Below, in pieces: positions 1 through 8,317 of a DNA stretch of 64,000 bases. The notes beneath the pieces are model-generated. The model saw only the letters and a list, made by a program, of their open reading frames with translations. It was not told where the DNA came from and ran no database searches. Numbering within the stretch: the stretch's first letter is position 1; every line of letters begins with the position of its first letter. The stretch is from contig OZ020268.1 of the NCBI GenBank assembly GCA_963971225.1, positions 61,875,900-61,939,899 on the forward strand, read 5' to 3'. Made by a program: the position numbers and the translations under genes. The stretch comes from Melieria omissa. Taxonomy: Eukaryota > Arthropoda > Insecta > Diptera > Ulidiidae.

Positions 1-284
1 TCGAAATACGAAACCCAGCACGAGCCGCGAACGCAGCTAAACTCCAACGGCTCAAACAACAACAACGCTGCCGTTTAGCACGAACTGCGAATGCAGCGAA
101 AAGCTCAAAAACAACAACAACACTGTCGGTTAGCACGAGCTGGGAACAACAACGTCCATCGCCGTCGAGGAGCGTAGGGTTTAGAATTTAGTATCAATTT
201 TGTAAGAGGCAGTTTAAGAATAAACTCGGAATAAAACGGTTGAGCTCCAAAGAGCCAACAACAAACATATTAAATTATTAACTT
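1..284. mobile_element. Right end of an unidentified element, possibly an LTR
   Basis: This stretch is unlike the satellite, which starts at about 285. It holds three imperfect copies of a 55-60 bp unit starting near 18, 78 and 133, each with GCACGA followed by a CAACAACAACA tract. Two AATAAA polyadenylation-like signals lie near 219-236, and it ends in ATTATTAACT. Terminal minisatellites and polyadenylation signals suit an LTR or an element 3' end. The other end lies outside the window, so neither target duplication nor class can be checked. No coding potential is seen. Confidence 0.4.
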
Positions 285-1460
285 ACATACAATTTCTTGA
301 GGCACCAAAACAAAAATCCGCGTAGCTCCCACACGTGTTGCTTCGTTGCTGTCACAACAACGACTGATTGAGAGAATGCACCTCTGATCTATATAACCAA
401 TCAAATGCTTGTGGAACCTAAGTACGCACAATCACTTTAATCAAAATGGCGTCAAAATTAAGCCAGAGTGACACCCTTTCACCAATTTGGTAAATAAAAA
501 ATATTTCCCACCGGCAGCATGATCGAAATTATGGCTGTTAAATCTCGACCCGTTAACGGATTTTAATAATATTATGCCTTATTATTTAGCTAGACTCGTA
601 TGCTTTCTATAATGGTATCAATCATCCTTCTATACCCCAAGGTTCGAAAGCAAATCGATTTGGAACGGTGACTTTGAAAAAATTGGTTCTTGGGTGCAAC
701 CACTAAAATGCTTGTCAACACCAATGCATAAGTGCATATTAATAATTGACCCCTTAAAATTTAGCAAGAGCCTTACGCTTTCTATATTGGTCCCTAACTT
801 TTCATTATCATTCAGGAATAATGAGCATATCGATGCGCAAGGATAACATTGAAAAACTGCCTATTACAAAATACACACTCACCACTAAGTGCTTATAGAT
901 TCCAAACGGTATGGGTTACGTTAATAAAAAAACCCCTTAAAATGTAGCTAGTGATTGCAGCTTTATCAAATTAAATCAATAATTTGATTACTATTCGGCA
1001 ATCATGAACAGATCGATGCGCAAGAGTGACATTAAGTGGCTGCCTACTGCAAAATCGATAAAATGCTTGCAAAATATGATGATTCTAGGTTTATAGAAAA
1101 AGTAATAACCTTAAAACCTAGCTGGAGTTTTGAGCTTTCATAAATGGGGTCAATCTTCTCGCTATCTCAAATAATGCAGGAGAATTTCGTTGTGGAAAAG
1201 TGATATCGACCACATGATACATCTATATCTGGGGTGCCCAAAATCTTCTTATGGAAAAGCAACAAACAATACATGTAAAGTTGCCCAAAAAAATTCAAAC
1301 AAATTATTTAATTAATTGAATTAGTTGAAAGCACATTGTGCATTTCGCTTGACCCTTAAAATTATAAGTGAAAAAAATATAATGTTCCCATTTGTCATTG
1401 CCGAAAGGCCAACCAATCGCCAACACAAAAAAGCATACACACAAAAACTACAACAACAAA
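285..1460. repeat. Satellite block, about one 1.17-kb monomer
   Basis: The block matches the monomer found throughout the window: the CACACGTG/TATATAACCAAT segment near 330-395, four internal subrepeats between about 590 and 1270, then the ACAACAACAAAAGCATCT segment where LINE A inserted. No gene is seen. The last 12 bases (1449-1460) are the left target duplication of LINE A. Confidence 0.93.
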
Positions 1461-2235
1461 CAACCCTGTAAATAAGCGGTCAAGTGTTCGCTCGCGCTTT
1501 CAAAGTATTTTATAAAAAAATAAATTTTCGCGGTTTGTCTGACTGCAAAATTGCAAATTTGCTTTTTCGTGTGTTCCGGGTGAGCATCGCGTGTGCAGGT
1601 GCTGTGTGAAGTGCGGCTTGAAGTGGTGGTGACTGGTGTGCGGACGCTGCAGAGCCTGGTGTGCAGGCGCTTGGATTCGCTGAGTGAGGGCTCGGTTCGT
1701 GCTGTGCTGCATTTTTGTCGCTGCATTTTCATCGTCGCGGAGTGCACGGTGCTGGACTGGTGGAGAGGCGGTTTGCGGACGGGCATTTCCAGAGGTGCTC
1801 CAGTGGCCAAAATTGGACGGGTGCTCCGGCTGGGCTGCAAGTTGTTTGCCGTTATAACCGTAAACGTAAGTACTCACAACGCCATCTGTTGGCCAGGCGC
1901 CAAAATTGACTGGCCACAGCGGACCGCGCTGCCATACATAAAATAAAACAAAAGCTGTGAGCGCCATCTGTTGGGTAGTACCCACTTATGGCTGCCGACG
2001 GCTGGCGGAGTTGCCACGCGTAGCGCTATGCAATCCCGACACAAATAAAAATTTAAAAATAAAAATAAAAAGTGCTAACTAATAACAAAGATTTACAAAT
2101 TATAAAAAATAGAATCATTATTATTATTAACTATTATTATATTACTTGCTAACTATTACCAACTAATATTTCCACTCTTAGTAGAAAGCATCTACGGGAC
2201 AGCGCTATTGTCAGCACTGGTTGGCCGGTGGTCTA
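1461..2235 (+). promoter_or_regulatory. 5' untranslated and presumed promoter region of LINE A
   Basis: The 775 bp between the target duplication and the first ORF1 ATG are GC-richer than the satellite up to about 2040 and AT-rich after it. GCCATCTGTTGG occurs twice about 80 bp apart (near 1881 and 1962), and CCAAAATTG occurs near 1806 and 1901, suggesting a decayed internal duplication. LINEs of this type usually carry an internal promoter here. No core promoter was identified with confidence. Open frames on either strand here look accidental. Confidence 0.5.
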
Positions 2236-3279
2236 ATGGACCCCCAAAAAGGCAGCGGTGGCGCAAGCGACCAAAAAAGTTTGGCAGTAGAGGCCTCTAA
2301 CCCTCAAATACCACCGGAAGTAAAAGTGGGAGTAACTACATCCACGGTTGGCGCAGATAAAGCGGGGCCTTCAGGGGAGCAAAGGCAGAGGCTTAATGGC
2401 GCCGGCAAAAAGAGGCTTATCTACCTCCTAAAGCAAGGCATGGATAAGGAGGAGGCATATGAGAAGGCCCGCCTACCGATGCCAAACCAACAACTGTGGA
2501 GCAAGCCGTACTCCAAGAGGACCCGGTCAGTGGAGGTAACTCCACCAGAGGCCTCCAACAAAAAGAAGCTGAGGGAAGATGAGCCCTCCACATCAAAGGC
2601 TGCTATAGCCAGCGCGAAGAGGCAGCCCACTGCCTCATACAAGGACGCCCTGCAGGACGTAAGAATGGCCATTCTGGCAAAAAACTATCCGGACACGGTT
2701 CTGACAACAGAGCAGATGGACTCTATCCAGAGCACAATGCTGGAACAAATTCTTAATTTGGATGGCGGCTCAGCGGGACCTCAGTTCTTGGGTTCTATTT
2801 ACAAGGCAGGATATCTAGTCCTGCACTGTAAGGGGAACACAACTGCAGAGTGGGTGAGGTCCATCGCCTTAGAAATGGTACCGTGGGAGGGTGCCTCGCT
2901 GTGGGCCGTAGAGGAATCCAAAATTCCTAACTCCAGGGTCGCAGTGGGGTACTTTCCAAAATCCGCTGGCGTTGAAACAGCAAGAATCCTGAGGTTCCTT
3001 GAGGTCCAAAACAATGGCCTAAATACAAAGGCCTGGAGGGCCCTTAAGAGGGTTGATAAAGGATCGAACACCATGCTAGTACTGGCAGTCGATCAAAAAT
3101 CGGTAGCGCCCCTAGAGGAACTCAATGGCAGAGCAAGCTACTGCTTTGGAGTAATTAGCCTCAAAATGAAGGCCGCCGATACCAATGCTGAAGAGCTAGC
3201 TAAACAACTCGACAACGTGGAGATCGCAGATGATGAGATTAACTCTCTCAGTGGCTCCAGCATACCAACAACACAATGA
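2236..3279 (+). CDS. LINE A ORF1, gag-like RNA-binding protein (DUF4780-like)
   Basis: The open frame gives 347 residues from the ATG at 2236; it stays open upstream to a TTG at 2221, which is not expected as a start in a eukaryote. The first 140 residues are basic and low-complexity (KKKLREDE, SAKRQP). A globular domain follows (about 145-325), with VLHCKG, WAVEESKIPNSRVAVGYFP, TKAWRALK and a CFGVISLKMK end. This matches the pattern of the DUF4780 region common in LOA-type ORF1 proteins. No CCHC knuckle is seen. In the family ORF1 packages LINE RNA. Its stop overlaps the ORF2 start as ATGA (3276-3279), suggesting that ORF2 is made by termination-reinitiation. The frame is fully open. Confidence 0.85.
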   Translation: MDPQKGSGGASDQKSLAVEASNPQIPPEVKVGVTTSTVGADKAGPSGEQRQRLNGAGKKRLIYLLKQGMDKEEAYEKARLPMPNQQLWSKPYSKRTRSVEVTPPEASNKKKLREDEPSTSKAAIASAKRQPTASYKDALQDVRMAILAKNYPDTVLTTEQMDSIQSTMLEQILNLDGGSAGPQFLGSIYKAGYLVLHCKGNTTAEWVRSIALEMVPWEGASLWAVEESKIPNSRVAVGYFPKSAGVETARILRFLEVQNNGLNTKAWRALKRVDKGSNTMLVLAVDQKSVAPLEELNGRASYCFGVISLKMKAADTNAEELAKQLDNVEIADDEINSLSGSSIPTTQ

Positions 3280-6200
3280 AATGCCTCCAAGTAAATCTCC
3301 ATCATGCTAAGGGGGCAGCCGCGGAACTTAGCAGGAGAGTTGCTGGCGGCACTACTGACATAGGGCTTATTCAAGAGCCCTGGATAAATAAAGGCCGTAT
3401 ACGAGGACTAAACATAAAAAATCATCAGGTAATCTATGACATTAGTGCTGAGAGGCCTAGAGCCGCTATCATCATAAACACCGATATAAAATTTCTGCCC
3501 CTTACAGAATTTCTAAACGGAGACACAGTGGCAATAGCTCTGGAGGTGGAGCAGGGAGGAGTGAGGACAGAGGCTGTTCTAGCCTCAGCCTACTTCCCGG
3601 GTGATACCGATGTGGTGCCTCCATCGACGGTAAAGCAGCTAGTGGATTACTGCAAAGTCCACAGGAGAAAACTAATCATCGGATGTGATACAAATGCCCA
3701 CAATATAGCATGGGCTAGTACGGACACTAACAGTAGGGGTGAGTCGCTCTTTGAGTACCTAATAAGTAGTAATATGACTATTGCAAATAAGGGGAAGAGT
3801 CCAACTTTCGTTAATGCCATTCGCCAAGAGGTTTTAGATTTAACTCTAGTAACGAATAAGTTTTCTGACATGATCCAGAACTGGAGAGTCTCGGATGAGG
3901 ACTCTATGTCAGATCATAGGTACATTATGTTCGATGTTGAGGGCCCGGTCAAGAGTGTCGCACTCTACCGTTGTCCAAAAACAACAGATTGGATGAGGTA
4001 CACTGAAAACCTCTCTAGTAAACTAGATGACCAACATCATTTTATTAGAACAACAGATGAATTAGATAGGGAGGTAGCAAACACAACGAACCTACTTATC
4101 TCATCGTATCATGACTGCTGTCCACCAAAAACCAAGACCTCTACACAGAGGGTTCCATGGTGGAACAGCTTCCTTTCAAAACTTCGCAAAAAGGCTAGAA
4201 TTGAATTCAATAGGGCCAAGAAAACAAACGTATGGGATACCTACAAAGTAGCCCTAACACTATACAACAAAGAAGTAAGAAAATCCAAAAGAAAATCCTG
4301 GAGGAAGTTCTGTGAGGATTTAGGGGACATCCCTGCCACCGCTAGGCTGCAAAGGACCCTCTCGAAAGGGACCACCATCCCAATAGGTACACTAAAAAAC
4401 TCAAATGGGACCTTAACGCAATCGTTTGGAGACACTTTAGAGCTTCTTCTAAGAACTCATTTCCCAGATTGCATGGTACAAGAAAAGGATCCACTCACTC
4501 CCGAAAATGACCTACCTGAGTCATGCGGGCCATTGGACACAATAGTGAACAAGGTAATACCCTTTGATAGGGTAAAATGGGGGGTCAACTCCTTCAAACC
4601 CTACAAATCGCCAGGACCAGATGGCATATTTCCAGCACTTCTTTCTAGAGGTACGGATAAACTGATTAGGAAAATGGTTCTGCTATTCAGAGCCAGCATA
4701 ACACTAGAATACGTTCCTAAAATCTGGAGGGAGGTTAAGGTAATTTTTATACCTAAAGGTGGTAACAAACCACCGGACTCCCCCAAATCTTACAGACCTA
4801 TCAGTCTCTCGTCTTTCATGTTAAAAACGTTGGAAAAAATCATAGATTACTATATAAGGGAGGAGGTGCTAATGGAATCTCCACTAAATAAATTTCAATT
4901 TGCCTACCAAAAGGGCAAATCTACGATCAAGGCAATACACTCGCTGGTGAGCAGCATAGGGAAAACACTGGACACAAAAGGCATCGCTCTCTGTACCTTT
5001 ATGGACATTGAAGGAGCTTTCGATAATGCCAACTTTCAATCAATGGTTTCAGCCCTCGCAAATAGAGGTACTAACCAAAAAATAACCAAATGGATAGGAA
5101 AAGTCCTTAGTCAAAGAACGATTAAAGCCAACTTAGGGTCTGTGGAGCTAAGTATCAACGCTGTAAAAGGCTGCCCACAAGGAGGGGTTCTATCTCCTCT
5201 TCTATGGTCTATACTAGTTGATGACTTAGTTAAACTTCTCAACTCAAACGGCTTCAAAACCCTAGGATTCGCTGATGATCTGGTAGTAATAATAATGGGC
5301 ACTCATGAAGACACACTAAGTGACTTAATGCAGAAAGCCCTAAACGATACATGGTGCTGGTGTAGGGCTGAAGGGTTATCAATCAACCCCGGCAAAACTA
5401 CAATTGTACCATTTACAAGAAGGAGGAAACTAAATCTTCCGAATCTCAAAATCAATAATACGGTCATTCCCCTAAAAGAAGAGGTTAAGTATCTAGGCAT
5501 TACTCTAGATCGAAAGCTCACTTGGGAACCTCACCTAAACTCCACACTTAAAAAGGCGACCAAAGCTCTGTGGACAACAAACCGTAGCCTTGGCAAATCT
5601 TGGGGCCTATCACCCAAAATGACGAACTGGGTCTACACTCAAATGATTAGACCCATCATTCTATACGGTGCTCTAGTATGGTGGGGCAAAACAAATCAGA
5701 GCACAGTCATAAGAAAACTAAAAAAAATACAACGGCTTGCATGCCTCAGTATTACAGGGGCTATGAAAACGACCCCGACTGCAGGCATGGAAGCATTAAT
5801 TAACCTTACACCTCTTCATTTAGCCATCCAAGAGGAAGCGCTATCGAGTGCACTCACATTATACAGGCACAATGGATTCAAACTAGGCAACCTCACAGGT
5901 CACCTGGCTATACTAAACGAAATAGAGAGTACTCTCTATAAAGCAGCATGTCTTGACATCATAGAACCCCAACTAAGTCACGTGAAGAAGTACACAATAA
6001 ACTTCCCGACTAGGGGGATGTGGGGCAACAATCCAGTATGGGTAAACGATGACTCACAAATATGGTACACCGATGGCTCCAAAACCTCTACTGGTGTAGG
6101 AGCTGGCATAGTGGGACCAACAATGAAAACATTCTTTTCATTAAGCGACGACACGTCCATATTTCAAGCCGAACTCTTTGCAATAATAAAGGCAGTTCGG

Positions 6201-6626
6201 ATCATCTCCAAAGGTAACCCCAAAAGAGAAAAAATTACAATACTCTCGGACAGCCTTTCGGTCTTAAAAGCTCTGGACAGCTACTCTTTCTCATCGAAAA
6301 CCCTTTTGGATTGCCACAAGGAACTCAACAACCTAGGTACACGAAACCGTGTAGTTTTGGTTTGGATACCGGGGCATGAGGGCCATGAAGGCAATGAAAT
6401 GGCAGACGCACAAGCCAAAAAGGGAGCAGAGAGCCCATTCATAAGGCCAGCCCCGATGTTCGGGTTTAGCAAAAAAGACCTGAAACAGGACATCAAAAAC
6501 TGGACACAAAAAACGCAAGCAGATATACTGGAGCAACTTGGAAGGTCTACACCACTCCAAAAAGTTCCTAAACTTCAACAGAGAGAGAACTATCTCTGCT
6601 CTAGATCTCAACAGAGGCCAACTTAG
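3276..6626 (+). CDS. LINE A ORF2: AP-endonuclease, reverse transcriptase, RNase H
   Basis: The frame gives 1116 residues. It nicks target DNA and copies LINE RNA into it. The endonuclease (about 1-225) shows LIQEPW with E34, CDTNAH with D138 and N140, and SDHRY with D213 and H214. The reverse transcriptase (about 425-720) shows SPGPDGIF, RPISLSSF, FAYQKGKST, FMDIEGAFDN, GCPQGGVLSPLLW and the catalytic FADD with D667-D668. RNase H (about 930-1075) shows YTDGS (D933), FQAELFA, ILSDS and WIPGHEGHEGNEMAD. The frame then goes off: the last ~25 residues are aberrant and the true C-terminus continues in the +1 frame. The start overlaps the ORF1 stop. All catalytic residues I can identify are present, so only the extreme C-terminus is damaged. 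Confidence 0.93.
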   Translation: MKCLQVNLHHAKGAAAELSRRVAGGTTDIGLIQEPWINKGRIRGLNIKNHQVIYDISAERPRAAIIINTDIKFLPLTEFLNGDTVAIALEVEQGGVRTEAVLASAYFPGDTDVVPPSTVKQLVDYCKVHRRKLIIGCDTNAHNIAWASTDTNSRGESLFEYLISSNMTIANKGKSPTFVNAIRQEVLDLTLVTNKFSDMIQNWRVSDEDSMSDHRYIMFDVEGPVKSVALYRCPKTTDWMRYTENLSSKLDDQHHFIRTTDELDREVANTTNLLISSYHDCCPPKTKTSTQRVPWWNSFLSKLRKKARIEFNRAKKTNVWDTYKVALTLYNKEVRKSKRKSWRKFCEDLGDIPATARLQRTLSKGTTIPIGTLKNSNGTLTQSFGDTLELLLRTHFPDCMVQEKDPLTPENDLPESCGPLDTIVNKVIPFDRVKWGVNSFKPYKSPGPDGIFPALLSRGTDKLIRKMVLLFRASITLEYVPKIWREVKVIFIPKGGNKPPDSPKSYRPISLSSFMLKTLEKIIDYYIREEVLMESPLNKFQFAYQKGKSTIKAIHSLVSSIGKTLDTKGIALCTFMDIEGAFDNANFQSMVSALANRGTNQKITKWIGKVLSQRTIKANLGSVELSINAVKGCPQGGVLSPLLWSILVDDLVKLLNSNGFKTLGFADDLVVIIMGTHEDTLSDLMQKALNDTWCWCRAEGLSINPGKTTIVPFTRRRKLNLPNLKINNTVIPLKEEVKYLGITLDRKLTWEPHLNSTLKKATKALWTTNRSLGKSWGLSPKMTNWVYTQMIRPIILYGALVWWGKTNQSTVIRKLKKIQRLACLSITGAMKTTPTAGMEALINLTPLHLAIQEEALSSALTLYRHNGFKLGNLTGHLAILNEIESTLYKAACLDIIEPQLSHVKKYTINFPTRGMWGNNPVWVNDDSQIWYTDGSKTSTGVGAGIVGPTMKTFFSLSDDTSIFQAELFAIIKAVRIISKGNPKREKITILSDSLSVLKALDSYSFSSKTLLDCHKELNNLGTRNRVVLVWIPGHEGHEGNEMADAQAKKGAESPFIRPAPMFGFSKKDLKQDIKNWTQKTQADILEQLGRSTPLQKVPKLQQRENYLCSRSQQRPT

Positions 6627-6867
6627 GACTCTATGTGGTGCTGTAACAGGCCACTTTTTCTGTAACAACCACCTCTACAAACTTGGACTTACCGACAGCA
6701 GAACATGCAGATTCTGCCAGGAAGCTGACGAAACAATGGAACACATCATTACCAACTGTCCTGCCCTGACACACAGACGTGCAAAGTTTCTAGGGAAACA
6801 CAGTCTCGGTGAAGAGGACCTGATGCAAATATCGCAGAAAGGTCTGATTCAATACCTGAGCATATAA
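6553..6867 (+). pseudogene. Frameshifted C-terminus of LINE A ORF2 with zinc-knuckle-like motif
   Basis: This is the true C-terminus of ORF2, displaced into another frame by a single indel somewhere near 6535-6575. It reads through LDLNRGQLRTLCGAVTGHF and a CRFCQEADETMEHIITNCP motif (C-x2-C, then H and C), ending at 6867. LINE B keeps the counterpart (LNLNRG, VITGH, CRSCRDIEEEETVLHL, CTCP) in one frame with its RNase H, which supports the joining. The motif follows RNase H in this LINE group and may bind nucleic acid; that role is inference. Confidence 0.8.
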
Positions 6868-6953
6868 AACACCAGATGATTTAAGGGGCACAATAAACCT
6901 CTCAGGTTGCGGTGCACAAGGGCGTTGCCCAACCCATAATCATTACATTACAT
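6868..6953 (+). other. 3' untranslated region and CATTA tail of LINE A
   Basis: A short region after the displaced stop contains a GGTGCACAAGGGCG segment and ends in CATTACATTACATT directly before the right target duplication. The pentamer repeat replaces poly(A), as in several LOA and I group elements where reverse transcription starts on a simple-repeat tail. Confidence 0.75.
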
Positions 6954-7609
6954 TACAACAACAAAAGCATCTAATTTTTTTCATACATACAATTTCTTGA
7001 GGCAACAAAACAAAAATCCGCGCAGCCCCCACACGTGTTGCTTCGTTGCTGTCACAACAACGACTGATTGAAAGAATGCACCTCTGATCTATATAACCAA
7101 TCAAATGCTTGTGGAACCTAAGTACGCACAATCACTTTAGTCAAAATGGCGTCAAAATTAAGCCAGAGTGACCACCTTTCACCAATTTGGTAACTAAAAA
7201 AAATATCCCACCGGCAGCATGATCGAAATTATGGCTGTTAAATCTCGACCAGTTAACGGATTTTAATAATATTATGCCTTATTATTTAGCTAGACTCGTA
7301 TGCTTTCTATAATGGTATCAATCATCCTTCTATACCCCAAGGTTCGAAAGCAAATCGATTTGGAACGGTGACTTTGAAAAAATTGGTTCTTGGGTGCAAC
7401 CGCTAAAGTGCTTGTCAACACCAAATGCATAAGTGCATATTAATAATTGACCCCTTAAAATTTTGCCAGAGTCTTATGCTTTCTATATTGGTCCCTAACT
7501 TTTCATTATCCTTCAGGAGTAATGAGCATACCGATGCGCAAGGATAACATTGAAAAACTGCCTATTACAAAATACACACTCACCACTAAAGTGCTTATAG
7601 ATTCCAAAC
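6954..7609. repeat. Satellite block, partial monomer
   Basis: The monomer interrupted by LINE A resumes here, with CACACGTG near 7030 and TATATAACCAAT near 7090, and runs into the subrepeat carrying GATGCGCAAGGATAACATTG. It is cut at ATTCCAAAC by the next insertion. No gene is seen. Confidence 0.93.
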
Positions 7610-7796
7610 TTGTTGGGGTCTGCATGCTCGCTCAAAAAAAGTTTTGGAACCCCAGAAACATTCTGCGCAAGTTGCTCAACATTGCGCATGTTACTCAGAC
7701 CACCCACGCAACATCGCTCAAACTTCTACGTAGACGCAGAATGTTGCGAAACATTTGTATCGGTGTGCGTGAGCAAGCTCAGCTGGGCCGGTCACT

Positions 7797-7968
7797 AAAT
7801 GTGGTTGTTGTAAGGCACTAAGTTGGGTGTTGTAGCCCAATGCAAATTAAATGTGGTTGTTGTAATGCAATAAGTTGGGTTTTGTAGCCCAATGCAAACT
7901 AAATGTGGTTGTTGTAATGCACTAAGTTGGGTTTTGTAGCCCAATGCAAACTAAATGTGGTTGTTGTG
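7797..7968. repeat. 52-bp tandem repeat, 3.3 copies
   Basis: Units start at 7797, 7849, 7901 and 7953 (partial), each beginning AAATGTGGTTGTTGT and containing AAGTTGGGT and TAGCCCAATGCAAA. Copies differ at only a few positions, so expansion is recent relative to the surrounding element. Confidence 0.92.
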
Positions 7969-8240
7969 ATCGACTGGTTTTATAGATCAGCGAAGTTGTT
8001 GTTACACGGAAAAATAAAGGAATGTTGTTGTTTATTTTGCCGCTGTTGCTAAGTGGGATATTTTTTAGGTAGAGCGAAAAATGATGCACAAACGCACAAA
8101 CACATGTACGCAAATGAGTTACGGTGAGAGAAAACGGGTTAGCCAGGTCAACATCCCCACAACTTCCACCACACCTACTCTCACCAATCAAGGCCGGAGG
8201 ATCATGAAGCCTCTGATACCGGATCCTCCTTGCGCAGGAG

Positions 8241-8273
8241 CGTCTGTAACCGTCGGTTACATGGTTACAGACG
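8241..8273. other. Perfect 11-bp stem hairpin near the right end of the 708-bp insert
   Basis: CGTCTGTAACC at 8241-8251 pairs perfectly with GGTTACAGACG at 8263-8273 around an 11-base loop. A subterminal hairpin is typical of Helitron-type 3' ends, though the canonical CTRR end is not seen. It could be a structural signal of the element. Confidence 0.7.
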
Positions 8274-8317
8274 TGCAAAAAACATACATACCTACATACA
8301 TACAACACGATACATAA

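Larger units (their letters stand above)
1461..6953 (+). mobile_element. LINE A, full-length LOA-like non-LTR retrotransposon
   Basis: The element is 5.49 kb and interrupts a satellite monomer. TACAACAACAAA is duplicated at 1449-1460 and 6954-6965, a 12-bp target duplication. The order is a 5' untranslated region (1461-2235), ORF1, ORF2 with endonuclease, reverse transcriptase and RNase H, a short 3' region, and a tail of three CATTA units instead of poly(A). Overlapping ORFs, a C-terminal RNase H and a short-repeat tail fit the LOA/I group of insect LINEs; LOA is preferred because ORF2 is homologous to LINE B. ORF1 is open and ORF2 has one frameshift, so the copy looks young but probably inactive. 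Confidence 0.93.
7610..8317. mobile_element. Unclassified 708-bp insertion with 52-bp minisatellite
   Basis: The insert splits the satellite word ATTCCAAACGGTATGGG. CAAAC stands at 7605-7609 and 8318-8322, a possible 5-bp target duplication that could also be chance. Terminal inverted repeats and poly(A) are not seen. It contains 52-bp tandem repeats (7797-7968) and a strong hairpin 44 bp from its right end. A central minisatellite plus a 3' subterminal hairpin recalls non-autonomous Helentron/DINE-like elements, but an apparent target duplication argues against that. Both strands have open frames of 78-132 codons without recognisable motifs. It occurs once in the window. Confidence 0.6.

Noticed and set aside
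1500..1985. Overlapping ORFs of 117-161 codons on both strands in the LINE A leader
   Set aside because: They lie between the target duplication and ORF1, contradict each other across strands and contain no motif; GC-rich leader sequence explains them.
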